Assembly (NCBI GenBank): GCA_012955965.1
Contig: JABBZI010000018.1
Location: 23,185 to 87,184 of the forward strand
Direction of reading: 5' to 3'
Source of the DNA: Clostridioides difficile
GTDB taxonomy: Bacteria > Bacillota > Clostridia > Peptostreptococcales > Peptostreptococcaceae
DNA: 64,000 bases
A model generated the notes under the pieces. That model had not been told where the DNA came from. It was given only the letters and a program-made list of their open reading frames with translations, and made no database searches. The position numbers were made by a program, and so were the translations under genes. Of the stretch, positions 17,637 through 26,764 are shown in pieces (positions within the stretch are counted from its first letter, which is position 1; each line of letters begins with the position of its first letter).

Positions 17637-18818
17637 TTATATAATCTTTATTTTCATCATTTCTGCTTGAGCTAATGGTTCTAATTCTCCATTATTAATA
17701 CGTTCACATACATTTGAATCTAATTGAAATATAGCCTTCCGCTCCCCTGTATTATCAAGATATTCTATTACATTGTTTTTAGCTTTAGTAATTTCCCACA
17801 GTCTAAATAAAAATTGAGATGAGTGAATCATTCTTTGCTTTTCATTATCATATAAAGCATCTTTAAGAATTAGTTTACTCTCTATACTGTCTTCTACAAA
17901 ATCTATAATTTTAAATCCTTGTGATTGTATTCCCAAAAAGGCATTGGTAATCAACTGTTCTACTCTTATATTTGATTTATCGGGATTATACTTAATTATT
18001 TCATCAATATTATCAACAAAAAATATCGTATGAGCTAACTTTATTGACCCTAATGTATAATATACATCACCAAAACATTTTTTTAGTTGTTCTATAGATA
18101 TCCTAAATGAGTCTTTTATCTCATTCTTGTTCTTTATAAAACAATTTATGATCTCTCCTTCAATCTCATAATTTTCATGTGCTACTATATTTCTTAATTG
18201 ATTTAGTTTTATTTCTTTTATTCCACTCATAGTGTCTAATTGTATTCTAAAAAGTTCCCCTGTTATATTAGCCTGTATTATTTCTTCAAAGAATGCACCT
18301 AAATCTTTCTTTTCAAATGTATTAACCTTTTCTTTTTTACCTTTGATTATATATATGTTATTTAATATATTAAATGAATAAGGCTTTATAATCCCCTCTA
18401 TTAATTTACCAATTTTTTTAAATGTAACTTCTACATATTCTTCTATAGTCAAATTTTCTCTTACTTTATCCAAATTATATATAATCCAATATTTATTTAT
18501 TGCTTTATTAATATCCGATGACCAATTAGCAAATGCTTTAAAACACTCTTCTTTATCAATATTCATACTATTCTTATACATATCTAGGCACATAGTAAAT
18601 TCTTGATAATACTTCTCATATTGTTTTAATTTAGTTAAGTTAATTAATTCTGGTAATAAAACTTCAATTGCATTTCTTTCTAATACTTGCTTATTCATAA
18701 AAAACTGATTAAACTCTTCTATTACCATTTCTTTTATATCCTCTGGTGAATATCCCGCTTTAATTATCCCTAAGTAAGTTTCATTGCTTATATCTGAAAT
18801 TACTTTTCTTTCCCCCAT
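17637..18818 (-). CDS. Hypothetical protein with HEPN-like RNIVAH motif
   Basis: A 393-residue, mostly helical, soluble protein I do not recognise. Around residues 205-217 it has LNQLRNIVAHENYEI, which fits the RX4-6H signature with Asn after Arg found in HEPN ribonuclease and nucleotidyl-transfer toxins (Arg209 and His214). No transmembrane segments or other motifs stand out. A clear GGAGAG site precedes the ATG. It stands between rlmH and a recombinase remnant, next to another broken gene with an RNxxxH motif, so an accessory defence function is plausible but unproven. Confidence 0.6.
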   Translation of the reverse strand: MGERKVISDISNETYLGIIKAGYSPEDIKEMVIEEFNQFFMNKQVLERNAIEVLLPELINLTKLKQYEKYYQEFTMCLDMYKNSMNIDKEECFKAFANWSSDINKAINKYWIIYNLDKVRENLTIEEYVEVTFKKIGKLIEGIIKPYSFNILNNIYIIKGKKEKVNTFEKKDLGAFFEEIIQANITGELFRIQLDTMSGIKEIKLNQLRNIVAHENYEIEGEIINCFIKNKNEIKDSFRISIEQLKKCFGDVYYTLGSIKLAHTIFFVDNIDEIIKYNPDKSNIRVEQLITNAFLGIQSQGFKIIDFVEDSIESKLILKDALYDNEKQRMIHSSQFLFRLWEITKAKNNVIEYLDNTGERKAIFQLDSNVCERINNGELEPLAQAEMMKIKII

Positions 18819-18907
18819 AAATTCTCTCCTTTAATCATTATCAATTACAACTATACCATATTTTTCAATTATATTGCATTACTTATGATACAGTATTTTT
18901 ATGTATG

Positions 18908-18950
18908 AAAATAGCCTTAACCAAGATATATCAATGGATAAGGCTATTTT
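18908..18950 (-). terminator. Terminator of rlmH
   Basis: Minus-strand stem AAAATAGCCTTA/TAAGGCTATTTT just past the rlmH stop codon. Confidence 0.8.
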
Positions 18951-18956
18951 GATCCG

Positions 18957-19436
18957 TTACTTATGGTACGGTTCCCCATTATTTATCCTATATGCTCTAT
19001 AAATCTGCTCTAACAATATCAACCTCATCATCTGATGAGGAAAAGTCATCCTAGAAAAAGATAACCTATAATCAGCTCTTCCTAGGACTTCATCAGAAAG
19101 CCCTAGAGAACCTCCAATTATAAAACAGATACTACTATTGCCTCTAACTGCTAAATCACTCATAGTCTTAGCAAGCTCCTCAGAAGACAAATTCTTTCCA
19201 TCAATGGCTAAAGCTATAACATAACTATTGTGCTTTATCTTCCCTAAAATTTTCTTACCTTCTTTATCTTTTATAATTTCCATTTCCTTAGCACTCAAAT
19301 TTTCTGGAGCTTTCTCATCGTCCAATTCTATAATTTCCAACTTACAGTACTTAGAAAGTCTTTTTTTAAACTCATCAATACCTAATTTTAAATATTTCTC
19401 TTTAATTTTACCCACCACAACTATACTTATATTCAT
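18957..19436 (-). CDS. rlmH: 23S rRNA pseudouridine-1915 N3-methyltransferase RlmH
   Basis: A 159-residue SPOUT-class methyltransferase that uses SAM to methylate pseudouridine 1915 in helix 69 of 23S rRNA. The knot-forming [12 protein letters not shown], the [22 protein letters not shown] segment and the terminal EPYHK motif are all present. Length is standard. Good GGAG site before the ATG. It lies 67 bases downstream of the EIIC-EAL gene end and is followed by its own terminator. Confidence 0.96.
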   Translation of the reverse strand: MNISIVVVGKIKEKYLKLGIDEFKKRLSKYCKLEIIELDDEKAPENLSAKEMEIIKDKEGKKILGKIKHNSYVIALAIDGKNLSSEELAKTMSDLAVRGNSSICFIIGGSLGLSDEVLGRADYRLSFSRMTFPHQMMRLILLEQIYRAYRINNGEPYHK

Positions 19437-19503
19437 ATGTTTCTCCTAAACTTAATTTTGCTACAAATTTATATCCTAATATAATCTATAAACTCTTATA
19501 AAA

Positions 19504-21603
19504 TTATCTCACTCTTTCTTGATTTGCATACTCTATAAACTCTTCAAAAGGTATAGCTTTACTATAATAATATCCTTGATATATCTCACATCCTAAACCA
19601 TATAGCTTATCCCTTTGGCTCAAATTTTCAACATACTCAACAACTATATCAAAATCCAAATTCTTTGAAAGATTTACAATAGACATTATAATTTCACTAC
19701 TTCTTTTATTTGTAAGTATATCTTTAACCAACGAACCATCTAATTTAACTATATCAAAATTATTATTTTGAAGATATATGAGAGAACTATGACCCATTCC
19801 AAAATCATCCATAATTAGCTTTATTCCCAAGTTATGTATCGCATTGATACGTTCAATAATTATTTGTGAACCTGATAATGCAACCTGTTCTGTAATTTCT
19901 ATACCTAGCATACTAGGATTTATATCATTACTATTAATAATATTTTTTATTTGCTCTGGCAACTTAGAGTCATCAAGTTGGTCTGGAGATATATTTACAG
20001 AGAATTTAACAGAATTTCTCAATAACTTTTCACTCTTTTTTAAATCAATACATGCTTTATTAATAATATACTCTCCAAGTTCATCTAAGAATCCTTCTTC
20101 TTTAGCCAAGATTATAACTAATGGTGGATAAATAAATCCTCCTATTGAATGTTTCCATCTAAGTAATCCTTCTGCACCCACAACACTTCCATTATAATTG
20201 ACTTGAGGTTGATAAAAAAGTTCTATCTCTCCTCTTTTCATAGCAAACTTTAAATCTGAAGCTAACATTTTTGAAATTGACCCTATTTTGCCACTATAAT
20301 TTAAAAGATTTGGTTGTTCACCTGTTAATTCATATCTTTTTACTAAATTTGTTAAGTTTTCTATATTATTTTTAAACATATATGTATATCTATTTTGTGA
20401 CATCTTTATAAATGGTATATAAATCATAATTCCAATACATAAGTTAAACAATTGTAACATACTACCTCTTATCGAACCTGTAGCCATATATCCACTTAAA
20501 AATATAGGGGATGTCCATTCTACAGGAGAAATTGTACACGGAACAAATCCTATAGACATAGCTATATAACTTGTAATAGTTAAAATTATTGGAGTAATTA
20601 CAAAAGGCACAAACATGATATGGTTAAAAACAATTGGTATCCCAAAAACCAACATCTCATTTATATTAAAAAGAGCTGGTATGGAAGCAATTTTTGCTAG
20701 TTTTCTTACATTTATACGTTTTTCACTAAGAAAAATCGCAATTACTAGACATAGCAAAGAGCCACATCCACCCAATAAGACCATTGTATCAAAAAAAGTC
20801 TTAGTAAAAATTTCTGTTGGCAATTGATTATTATTAACTAAATTGATATTAATTGCCATACTATTTTCAAATAAATTTTTCGCAACTGTATCTAGCACAT
20901 TGCTCCCATGAATTCCAAAAAACCACATAAAATGCATTAAGAAAATAAATAGTAAAGCACTCATGAGATTTCTTCCCATTTTACTAAACACATTTGAAAA
21001 TAAATTATAAAATATATCTTGAAAGTTTGAACTGCCAATTAAACTTATCATTATTACTCTAAAAATAGAAAATAAAAATACTACAATTACAAATGGAATT
21101 ATAGCTGATACTACCATATTAAAGTCTGCGTCTGCTCCCTCTGTATGGAACTTTACACTTGTGATAAAAGATTCTGTGAGTTTTACAAACAATACAGAAG
21201 ATGTCATAGCTACAATAATAGCTGTAAATAACCACTTGGTCTTAAATACCTCTATATAATTAGGTTCATTTCCACTTGAAAATACTAAAAAAGAACACAT
21301 TGCAACTATAGGAACAAGTACTGTATACTTGCTCCCATATATTTTCCCATAACTATAACTTATTGTTAATAGTATTATTAATGAAATAATTCCTAAAGTA
21401 GAGTCATTTATAAAGTTAAGAATATTTGTAATTTCTCCATTAAACAAATTTGATAAACATTCTTGATACTCTCTTATTGGAAGATTCAAAATAACAAGCG
21501 CAGTTGAACCAGTCATAATAGCAGGTATCGCTAAAATCATTCCTTGCTTTATAGAATATAAAATTTTATTATCTTCAACATTTTCGAAATTTCTTTTTAG
21601 CAA
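19504..21603 (-). CDS. PTS EIIC-like membrane domain fused to a cyclic-di-GMP phosphodiesterase (EAL) domain
   Basis: A 699-residue fusion. Residues about 15-405 form a lactose/cellobiose-type PTS EIIC domain with about ten membrane spans (FGIHGSNVLDTVAKN and FNINEMLVFGIPIVFNH are the substrate-site motifs). Residues about 450-690 are an EAL domain: the EAL motif is EGLLRW, with NISPDQL, EITEQVAL, DDFGMGHSSL, KLDGSLVKD, VEYVEN and QGYYYSKAIP in order, so metal and catalytic residues look intact. It lacks EIIA and EIIB. It probably links sugar sensing or transport to c-di-GMP hydrolysis, which controls motility and toxin genes in C. difficile. TTG start with an AGAGGTG site. Confidence 0.9.
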   Translation of the reverse strand: MLKRNFENVEDNKILYSIKQGMILAIPAIMTGSTALVILNLPIREYQECLSNLFNGEITNILNFINDSTLGIISLIILLTISYSYGKIYGSKYTVLVPIVAMCSFLVFSSGNEPNYIEVFKTKWLFTAIIVAMTSSVLFVKLTESFITSVKFHTEGADADFNMVVSAIIPFVIVVFLFSIFRVIMISLIGSSNFQDIFYNLFSNVFSKMGRNLMSALLFIFLMHFMWFFGIHGSNVLDTVAKNLFENSMAININLVNNNQLPTEIFTKTFFDTMVLLGGCGSLLCLVIAIFLSEKRINVRKLAKIASIPALFNINEMLVFGIPIVFNHIMFVPFVITPIILTITSYIAMSIGFVPCTISPVEWTSPIFLSGYMATGSIRGSMLQLFNLCIGIMIYIPFIKMSQNRYTYMFKNNIENLTNLVKRYELTGEQPNLLNYSGKIGSISKMLASDLKFAMKRGEIELFYQPQVNYNGSVVGAEGLLRWKHSIGGFIYPPLVIILAKEEGFLDELGEYIINKACIDLKKSEKLLRNSVKFSVNISPDQLDDSKLPEQIKNIINSNDINPSMLGIEITEQVALSGSQIIIERINAIHNLGIKLIMDDFGMGHSSLIYLQNNNFDIVKLDGSLVKDILTNKRSSEIIMSIVNLSKNLDFDIVVEYVENLSQRDKLYGLGCEIYQGYYYSKAIPFEEFIEYANQERVR

Positions 21604-21615
21604 AGTTATTCACCT

Positions 21616-22413
21616 CTACTTCATTTCATAAACATTAGAAACATCATTTCGTGATAGTACATCTAGTTTTACATCCTGCCCAACTACTATATCATTTGAT
21701 GCTAATATTCCTTTTGAAGTTTCATATGCCAATTCTGGAAAATTATTTTCTTTACTTAAGTGTGCTAATAATATAGATTCTGTACCTTCATTAATCAGCT
21801 CAACACAGAAGTTAGCAGCATCTTCATTAGATAAATGCCCAGTGTTTGACATTACCCTTTTCTTTAAAGCATATGTATATGAACCCATCATAAGCATATT
21901 AGGATCATAATTTGATTCTAATACTACCAATTTAGATTTATATAGATGTTTTTTTATATTTTGAGTTATACACCCTATATCAGTAGCTATAGATATCTTT
22001 TCATCACTCTCTGTATAGAAATTATATCCAACTGGGTCAGACGCATCATGTTCTATTGAAAAAGGTCTCACTATAATATCTCCCAATGAATAAGTTTTAT
22101 CATTTTCAAAAACTTTCATATTTTTATCTTTGATATCTCCTAACTTATCCTTCATAGAACACCACGTCTTTATATTAGCAAATACTGGTATATCAAACTT
22201 TCTTGATAATATACCCGCTCCTTTTATGTGGTCAACATGCTCATGTGTTATAAATATTCCTTTTAATTTATCTGCATCTACATCAATGTCTTTAAGACCT
22301 GTAGTTATTCTCTTTCCACTTAATCCTGCATCTACTAGTATATTAGTATTTTTATACCCTATATAATGGCAATTTCCACTACTGCCACTTCCAACTGAAC
22401 AATACTTTAGCAT
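21616..22413 (-). CDS. yycJ: MBL-fold metallohydrolase (YycJ/WalJ family)
   Basis: A 265-residue metallo-beta-lactamase-fold protein with the THEHVDH metal site, a downstream Asp/His set (IEHDASD, ATDIG, NTGHLSNEDA, LAHLSKEN) and an N-terminal GSGSSGNCHYI motif typical of YycJ. The family includes 5'-exonuclease-like enzymes linked to cell-wall stress signalling in Bacilli. It ends 12 bases before the EIIC-EAL start, so the two are probably co-transcribed. The walRK genes are not nearby. Confidence 0.88.
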   Translation of the reverse strand: MLKYCSVGSGSSGNCHYIGYKNTNILVDAGLSGKRITTGLKDIDVDADKLKGIFITHEHVDHIKGAGILSRKFDIPVFANIKTWCSMKDKLGDIKDKNMKVFENDKTYSLGDIIVRPFSIEHDASDPVGYNFYTESDEKISIATDIGCITQNIKKHLYKSKLVVLESNYDPNMLMMGSYTYALKKRVMSNTGHLSNEDAANFCVELINEGTESILLAHLSKENNFPELAYETSKGILASNDIVVGQDVKLDVLSRNDVSNVYEMK

Positions 22414-22453
22414 TCCTTCACCTCTTTTTCTGCCTTATAAATTATATTATACC

Positions 22454-22518
22454 AAAAAAACAGGAGTTGTCTCGAAATTGATTTTTTCCAATCAAATTTT
22501 AAGTTCAACTCCTGTTTT
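22454..22518 (-). terminator. Terminator of the GyrI-like gene
   Basis: Long hairpin with arms AAAACAGGAGTTG and CAACTCCTGTTTT, followed on the minus strand by T residues; inner bases also pair partly. Confidence 0.85.
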
Positions 22519-22550
22519 GAATTTTCATGTATTATTTTTAATACCTCATA

Positions 22551-23015
22551 TTAACGAATAGGCAACATCATCTTTGTTAATAGTTCCTTTGTCGGACGAT
22601 TTGGTGTATTTAAGTACTGATAATAAATTTCTCCAAGCATTTCATATGGGCTATTCTGTACCCATGCAAATAATTCTTCTAATGTGGAGTCTTGCAAAAG
22701 ATAATCACCTTGGTCAATTGCGGTAACTACCTTTTGTGAATGAATTTCTATGCCTCTAATATCATCTACACCTTTCATCTTAGTTGCAGTAGGAAATCCT
22801 ATTTCAATATCCAATTTTTCTAAGTCCATATTGTAAAAACAGACAATAGGTCCTCCTGCTACGAAAGTATTTTTACTTTTTATATATTCCATGATTTTGT
22901 CATATCCTTGAGCAGAAAACTCTTGAAATTCATTCATGAAGTTAATTGTTTTTCTTATTACTAAAGCATAATATGCACTCTGTTTAACTACAGTAATATC
23001 TGTTATTCTTGACAT
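22551..23015 (-). CDS. GyrI-like small-molecule-binding protein
   Basis: A 154-residue protein of the GyrI-like/effector-binding (SOUL-like) fold, as found in MerR-family regulators and in gyrase inhibitor GyrI, but without a DNA-binding domain. Typical features are the VAGGPIVCFYN segment and EIGFPTATKMKG strand. Such stand-alone proteins bind drugs or hydrolyse toxic compounds. Own terminator and AGGAGG-like site (GGAGGAAATG) indicate a single-gene unit. Confidence 0.78.
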   Translation of the reverse strand: MSRITDITVVKQSAYYALVIRKTINFMNEFQEFSAQGYDKIMEYIKSKNTFVAGGPIVCFYNMDLEKLDIEIGFPTATKMKGVDDIRGIEIHSQKVVTAIDQGDYLLQDSTLEELFAWVQNSPYEMLGEIYYQYLNTPNRPTKELLTKMMLPIR

Positions 23016-23313
23016 TTCATTTCCTCCAATAAATTTATTTTATTTATAGTTAACATGATATCATCTAGTATAGATTGTGGCTTGTCCTACAATGCTCTTT
23101 TTAAAAACCAAATTGATGTTATGTTATTATTAAATGGTACAAACATATTTACTATACATAATGTTTTCAAGATACAAACGATAAAGCAAATTACTTTAAA
23201 AAGATATTATATTTGCTATGAACATTAACACTATATTTCATACTTGCATTATACAAATATATATAGATAAATAGCTCATTGTATAGTCAGATTTAATACG
23301 TTATAATTCTTAT
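23016..23313. other. Gene-free AT-rich stretch
   Basis: I see no open frame, RNA or terminator here. It presumably holds the promoter of the GyrI-like gene and perhaps fully decayed 5' sequence of the BtrH-like pseudogene. Confidence 0.4.
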
Positions 23314-23854
23314 ATGAGATATCTAGGAATGAATCAAAATAACCATTTTGGAGGTCATGCGGTAGTTTTATTTGGATATGATGAAACAACAAGAAGATTT
23401 TGGATAAGTGATAGAGATAATCACGATTACCCTATACGAGTTCCTTCTGGGCAAATAGCTCAAGATTATCATATGGTTAGTTATAATGAAATTTTCAAAA
23501 GAAATACTAAAGTGGAAGCAATTTAGCTTAGATAAACTACGCTTGGCTGTTATAACAAATTATTTTCAAATCAGTAAATATGGTGGAACTGGTGGTGGAA
23601 TTTTCCGTAAGATGTATGGCAAGTTTTTAATTGAATCTGCTCCAATAATAAATGATGAGAGACTAGTTGTGATAGGAAAGAAGTTTATTGATGTTTCTGA
23701 ACATTGGAACGAAATAGCTAATGATATGTGGGAATTATCTCAATCAGCTAATGTTGAACTTTTGAAGAATATATCTAATTCAATCTCAGAGATTTATGAA
23801 GATGAAAAAGATTTGTATTTATCATTAAAAACTACTCTCCATAAACATATTTGA
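23314..23854 (+). pseudogene. Remnant of a BtrH/DUF4872-family gene
   Basis: Two plus-strand frames that overlap out of register carry matching pieces of one family. The first (23314-23526) has NNHFGGHAVVLFGYDETTRRFWISDRD, as in the BtrH N-terminal cysteine-protease-like acyltransferase fold. The second (to 23854) has the DUF4872 core GGTGGGIFRKMYGKFL. The N-terminus (with the catalytic Cys) and the middle are missing and the frames do not join, so this is a broken gene of what is normally about 330 residues. Intact members make or break acyl/peptide bonds in natural-product pathways. Confidence 0.72.
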
Positions 23855-24013
23855 GAATAGTACAAGTCATATAAACTCTGCTAAATAAAAAACTATTGTT
23901 GTAGCTATAAGGCAAATATGCACCCAAATAAAGTATAATGACATAATATTTATTTTAAAATAACAATTAAACATGATGCTTTTCTTTTTTAAGAACAATT
24001 ATCATGTAGATTA

Positions 24014-24045
24014 GAGGTTCTTAAGAACCTCCATTTCTATTTTTT
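24014..24045 (+). terminator. Terminator after the BtrH remnant
   Basis: Perfect 18-bp palindrome GAGGTTCTTAAGAACCTC followed by a T-rich run on the plus strand. Its survival supports the view that a plus-strand gene once ended here. Confidence 0.65.
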
Positions 24046-24109
24046 CTGTTCTTTACACAAAAAAGGAAATGCTCCAAATTCCTATTTTGAAACATCTCCT
24101 ATACAAAAT

Positions 24110-25573
24110 TTACTTGTATTCACTTATAATCTTATTTATATCTACCCCTTTATTGCTCCATATCTCCACAAAAGCTCTTCCATTTGCATTCTTATGTTTA
24201 TATTTATTATAGTATTCATTTAAAGTCTCAAAGAATACTTTATCACCAACTTCTTTTCTCACTTCATTAAAAGCTATTGCTCCTTTTGTATAAACATTCA
24301 AACTGTATTCAGTAGAATTTTTATACTCATTTGCTGGCTTAAATATATTCTCACTCAAATAGCTCTTTGTCTGTATCTCCATCGTCTTTAGGAGCTTATT
24401 TGCCATTTCTTTACCATATTTTTGTTCAAAATACACTATTGTAGAATATTCAGTAAGTGCTTCATCTAACCAAGGTTCACTTATTTCATCATTTCCAACA
24501 GCAGAATACCACCATTGATGTGCTGTTTCATGTGCAATAACATATTCAAGTAGAAATTCATTTTTCTCATTATATAAACTTTGGTCTATCATAACGAGCA
24601 TAGGATATTCCATACCTCCTATAAAAAAGTCACTTGCTACAACAGAGTATTCTTTGTATGGATATTTACCAAATAACTCACTAAATATATCTATTGAATC
24701 TTTTGCCACTTCAGTTGCTTTTTTAGAAAGTTTTTTATTTAAATTGTATGTATTAATTGCTATCCCTTTTGAATCCACTTTACTTACATCAAATTTGCTA
24801 CTTAATATAAATGCAAAATCTCTAACACTTTCAGCTTCTATTTCATATAGCATCTTTTTATTATCATGTTTGTCGTTAATAAGTTTTCCTGTATGAGCAA
24901 TTTTATACTTATTTGGAATCAATAGTTTCACATGAAAATCGCTAGTCTCGCTATAAAATGGGTCACCAATTGTTTCATAACTCTTTAGGTTCCATCCTCT
25001 TTCATCATTAACACAAGCTATAGGAAACCAATTAGTAACATTTATAGTATTTTCTCCATATCCAAATCTTCCAACTGAATTTGGTATCTTTACATTATAT
25101 TTTATGTCCAATGATATTCTTTCATCTGGTTTTAATTCTTTTCCCAATTCTATTTCCAATATATCATTTTTATCCCCTTTAATCTTATACTCCATTTTAC
25201 TATTCTTGTTTAAGACATTCTTTATATCTATGTATCCCTCATTGAATCCATTAGGATAAGCTCTTGTCATTTCCTCTTTTTCAAAAGGAGCAAAATCTTT
25301 CTTGGAAAAAGCATTTGGATATATATGAAAATATATTTTATCCATATTTGATTTTGTATTATTTATGTACTCAATATTCTGATTGCACATTAGCCTCTTA
25401 GTTTCATCATCAAATATAACATCCATATTATATTGATTTATCTTTGAATTAGTTTTTTCTTTGTATGTTTCTAAACTGTCATCCTTTTCTATAAAGCAAC
25501 CTATTATTAATACCATAAATAGAATTGCTACTGATAATGTTCTTCTTACTTTTTGGTTGAATTTTATAACCAA
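24110..25573 (-). CDS. M1-family (aminopeptidase N-like) zinc metallopeptidase, lipoprotein
   Basis: A 487-residue gluzincin. The zinc site is HETAH (about residues 349-353) with the third ligand Glu in WLDEALTEYS 18 residues on; FFIGGMEYPMLVMID is the GAMEN-like exopeptidase loop (here GGMEY). The N-terminus has a basic region, a hydrophobic stretch and the lipobox LIIGC, so it should be anchored outside the membrane. It is shorter than full aminopeptidase N (lacks the large C-terminal domain). TTG start with GGGAGG upstream. Likely trims extracellular peptides. Transcribed divergently from the DnaD/DnaI pair. Confidence 0.85.
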   Translation of the reverse strand: MVIKFNQKVRRTLSVAILFMVLIIGCFIEKDDSLETYKEKTNSKINQYNMDVIFDDETKRLMCNQNIEYINNTKSNMDKIYFHIYPNAFSKKDFAPFEKEEMTRAYPNGFNEGYIDIKNVLNKNSKMEYKIKGDKNDILEIELGKELKPDERISLDIKYNVKIPNSVGRFGYGENTINVTNWFPIACVNDERGWNLKSYETIGDPFYSETSDFHVKLLIPNKYKIAHTGKLINDKHDNKKMLYEIEAESVRDFAFILSSKFDVSKVDSKGIAINTYNLNKKLSKKATEVAKDSIDIFSELFGKYPYKEYSVVASDFFIGGMEYPMLVMIDQSLYNEKNEFLLEYVIAHETAHQWWYSAVGNDEISEPWLDEALTEYSTIVYFEQKYGKEMANKLLKTMEIQTKSYLSENIFKPANEYKNSTEYSLNVYTKGAIAFNEVRKEVGDKVFFETLNEYYNKYKHKNANGRAFVEIWSNKGVDINKIISEYK

Positions 25574-25697
25574 AATATCTCCTCCCTTTCAAAATGAATC
25601 TTGCTAGAAAATATTTACATGCTAATCTTGTGACCTTTTATTTGTTTACAGACAAATATAATATAAAAAATGATATAATTTAATCTGAGGTGATAAA

Positions 25698-26756
25698 ATG
25701 TTTTTCAAAGAAAGCAATGAAATAGATTTAGGTGAAATCACTATTCCCAATATCTTTATAGATATATTTATGCCAATGGCGGACGGGTTATACGTAAAAG
25801 TTTATCTTTTGGGCTATAGACAAGCATGTGATATTACTTCTAATCCTAAGTTTGACAACAATTCAATAGCCAAAAACCTAAATATACCTTTGTCTGATGT
25901 ATTATCGGCTTGGAAATTTTGGGAGGAAAAGAAGATTATAAAAATACATGACAATGGAGAATATGATAATTTTAATTATTCAATAGAATTTTTAGATTTA
26001 AAAAATTTCTATATTGAGAATATATTAGGTAATAATTCATCTATAAAATCTAATACAGACCAAGTTGTATCTACTTCTGAAAATCCAAGTATTAGAAAAA
26101 TGTTCAATTCCATAAATAAAATAGTTGGTCGTTATCTCGACCCAAGTGAAAAGATAAGTATCATGGATATAATGAATAAATACAATATGAGCACTGATAT
26201 GATACTTTGTGCTTATGAATACGTCAAAGATAAAACTGGTACATCAAAACCAGTTAAATACATTGAGGGTATTATCAGGAATTGGTATGATTCAAATTTA
26301 TATACTCCAAAGGATGTTGAAGATAGCTTTTTAGTTAGAAGTGAAAGATATATTTTATATAAAACCATTTTCAATGAATTAGGATTTTCAAGACAACCAT
26401 CAAAGTCAGAAAAAGAACTTATGGACACTTGGTTTGATAAGTTTGATATGGATATAGACTTAATAATAAATGCTTGTTCTAAATCTAAAAATATTTCAAA
26501 CCCAAGTATATCTTATATAAATGGTATCATTAAAAATTGGAATGAAAAAAATATAAAAAATTTAAATGATTTAAAGCAAAAAGAGGAAGAACGTATAGTT
26601 AAGGAGAATATTAATAAGAAGCAGATTAATACTACTCAAAACAACAATACTTACAAGAAAACTAAGTTTCATAATTTCAACGAGACATTCACTCAGTATA
26701 CCTCTGATGAACTCGATGAGATTATTAAAAAAAGTCAAAAAGAAAAGTTTAAGTAG
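25698..26756 (+). CDS. dnaD: DnaD-like primosomal protein
   Basis: A 352-residue protein: an N-terminal winged-helix DnaD domain (about 1-110; NIFIDIFMPMADGLYVKVYL) and two DnaD C-terminal (DnaB_2) domains (about 130-205 and 220-295), each ending in the YxxxIxxxW motif (YIEGIIRNWYD, YINGIIKNWNE), plus a basic Gln/Asn-rich tail. Two copies of the C-terminal domain resemble phage-type or DnaB-like initiators. It overlaps functionally with the next gene, eight bases away, a DnaI-type loader. Together they would open and load helicase at oriC or restart sites. Confidence 0.88.
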   Translation: MFFKESNEIDLGEITIPNIFIDIFMPMADGLYVKVYLLGYRQACDITSNPKFDNNSIAKNLNIPLSDVLSAWKFWEEKKIIKIHDNGEYDNFNYSIEFLDLKNFYIENILGNNSSIKSNTDQVVSTSENPSIRKMFNSINKIVGRYLDPSEKISIMDIMNKYNMSTDMILCAYEYVKDKTGTSKPVKYIEGIIRNWYDSNLYTPKDVEDSFLVRSERYILYKTIFNELGFSRQPSKSEKELMDTWFDKFDMDIDLIINACSKSKNISNPSISYINGIIKNWNEKNIKNLNDLKQKEEERIVKENINKKQINTTQNNNTYKKTKFHNFNETFTQYTSDELDEIIKKSQKEKFK

Positions 26757-26764
26757 GTGATTAA

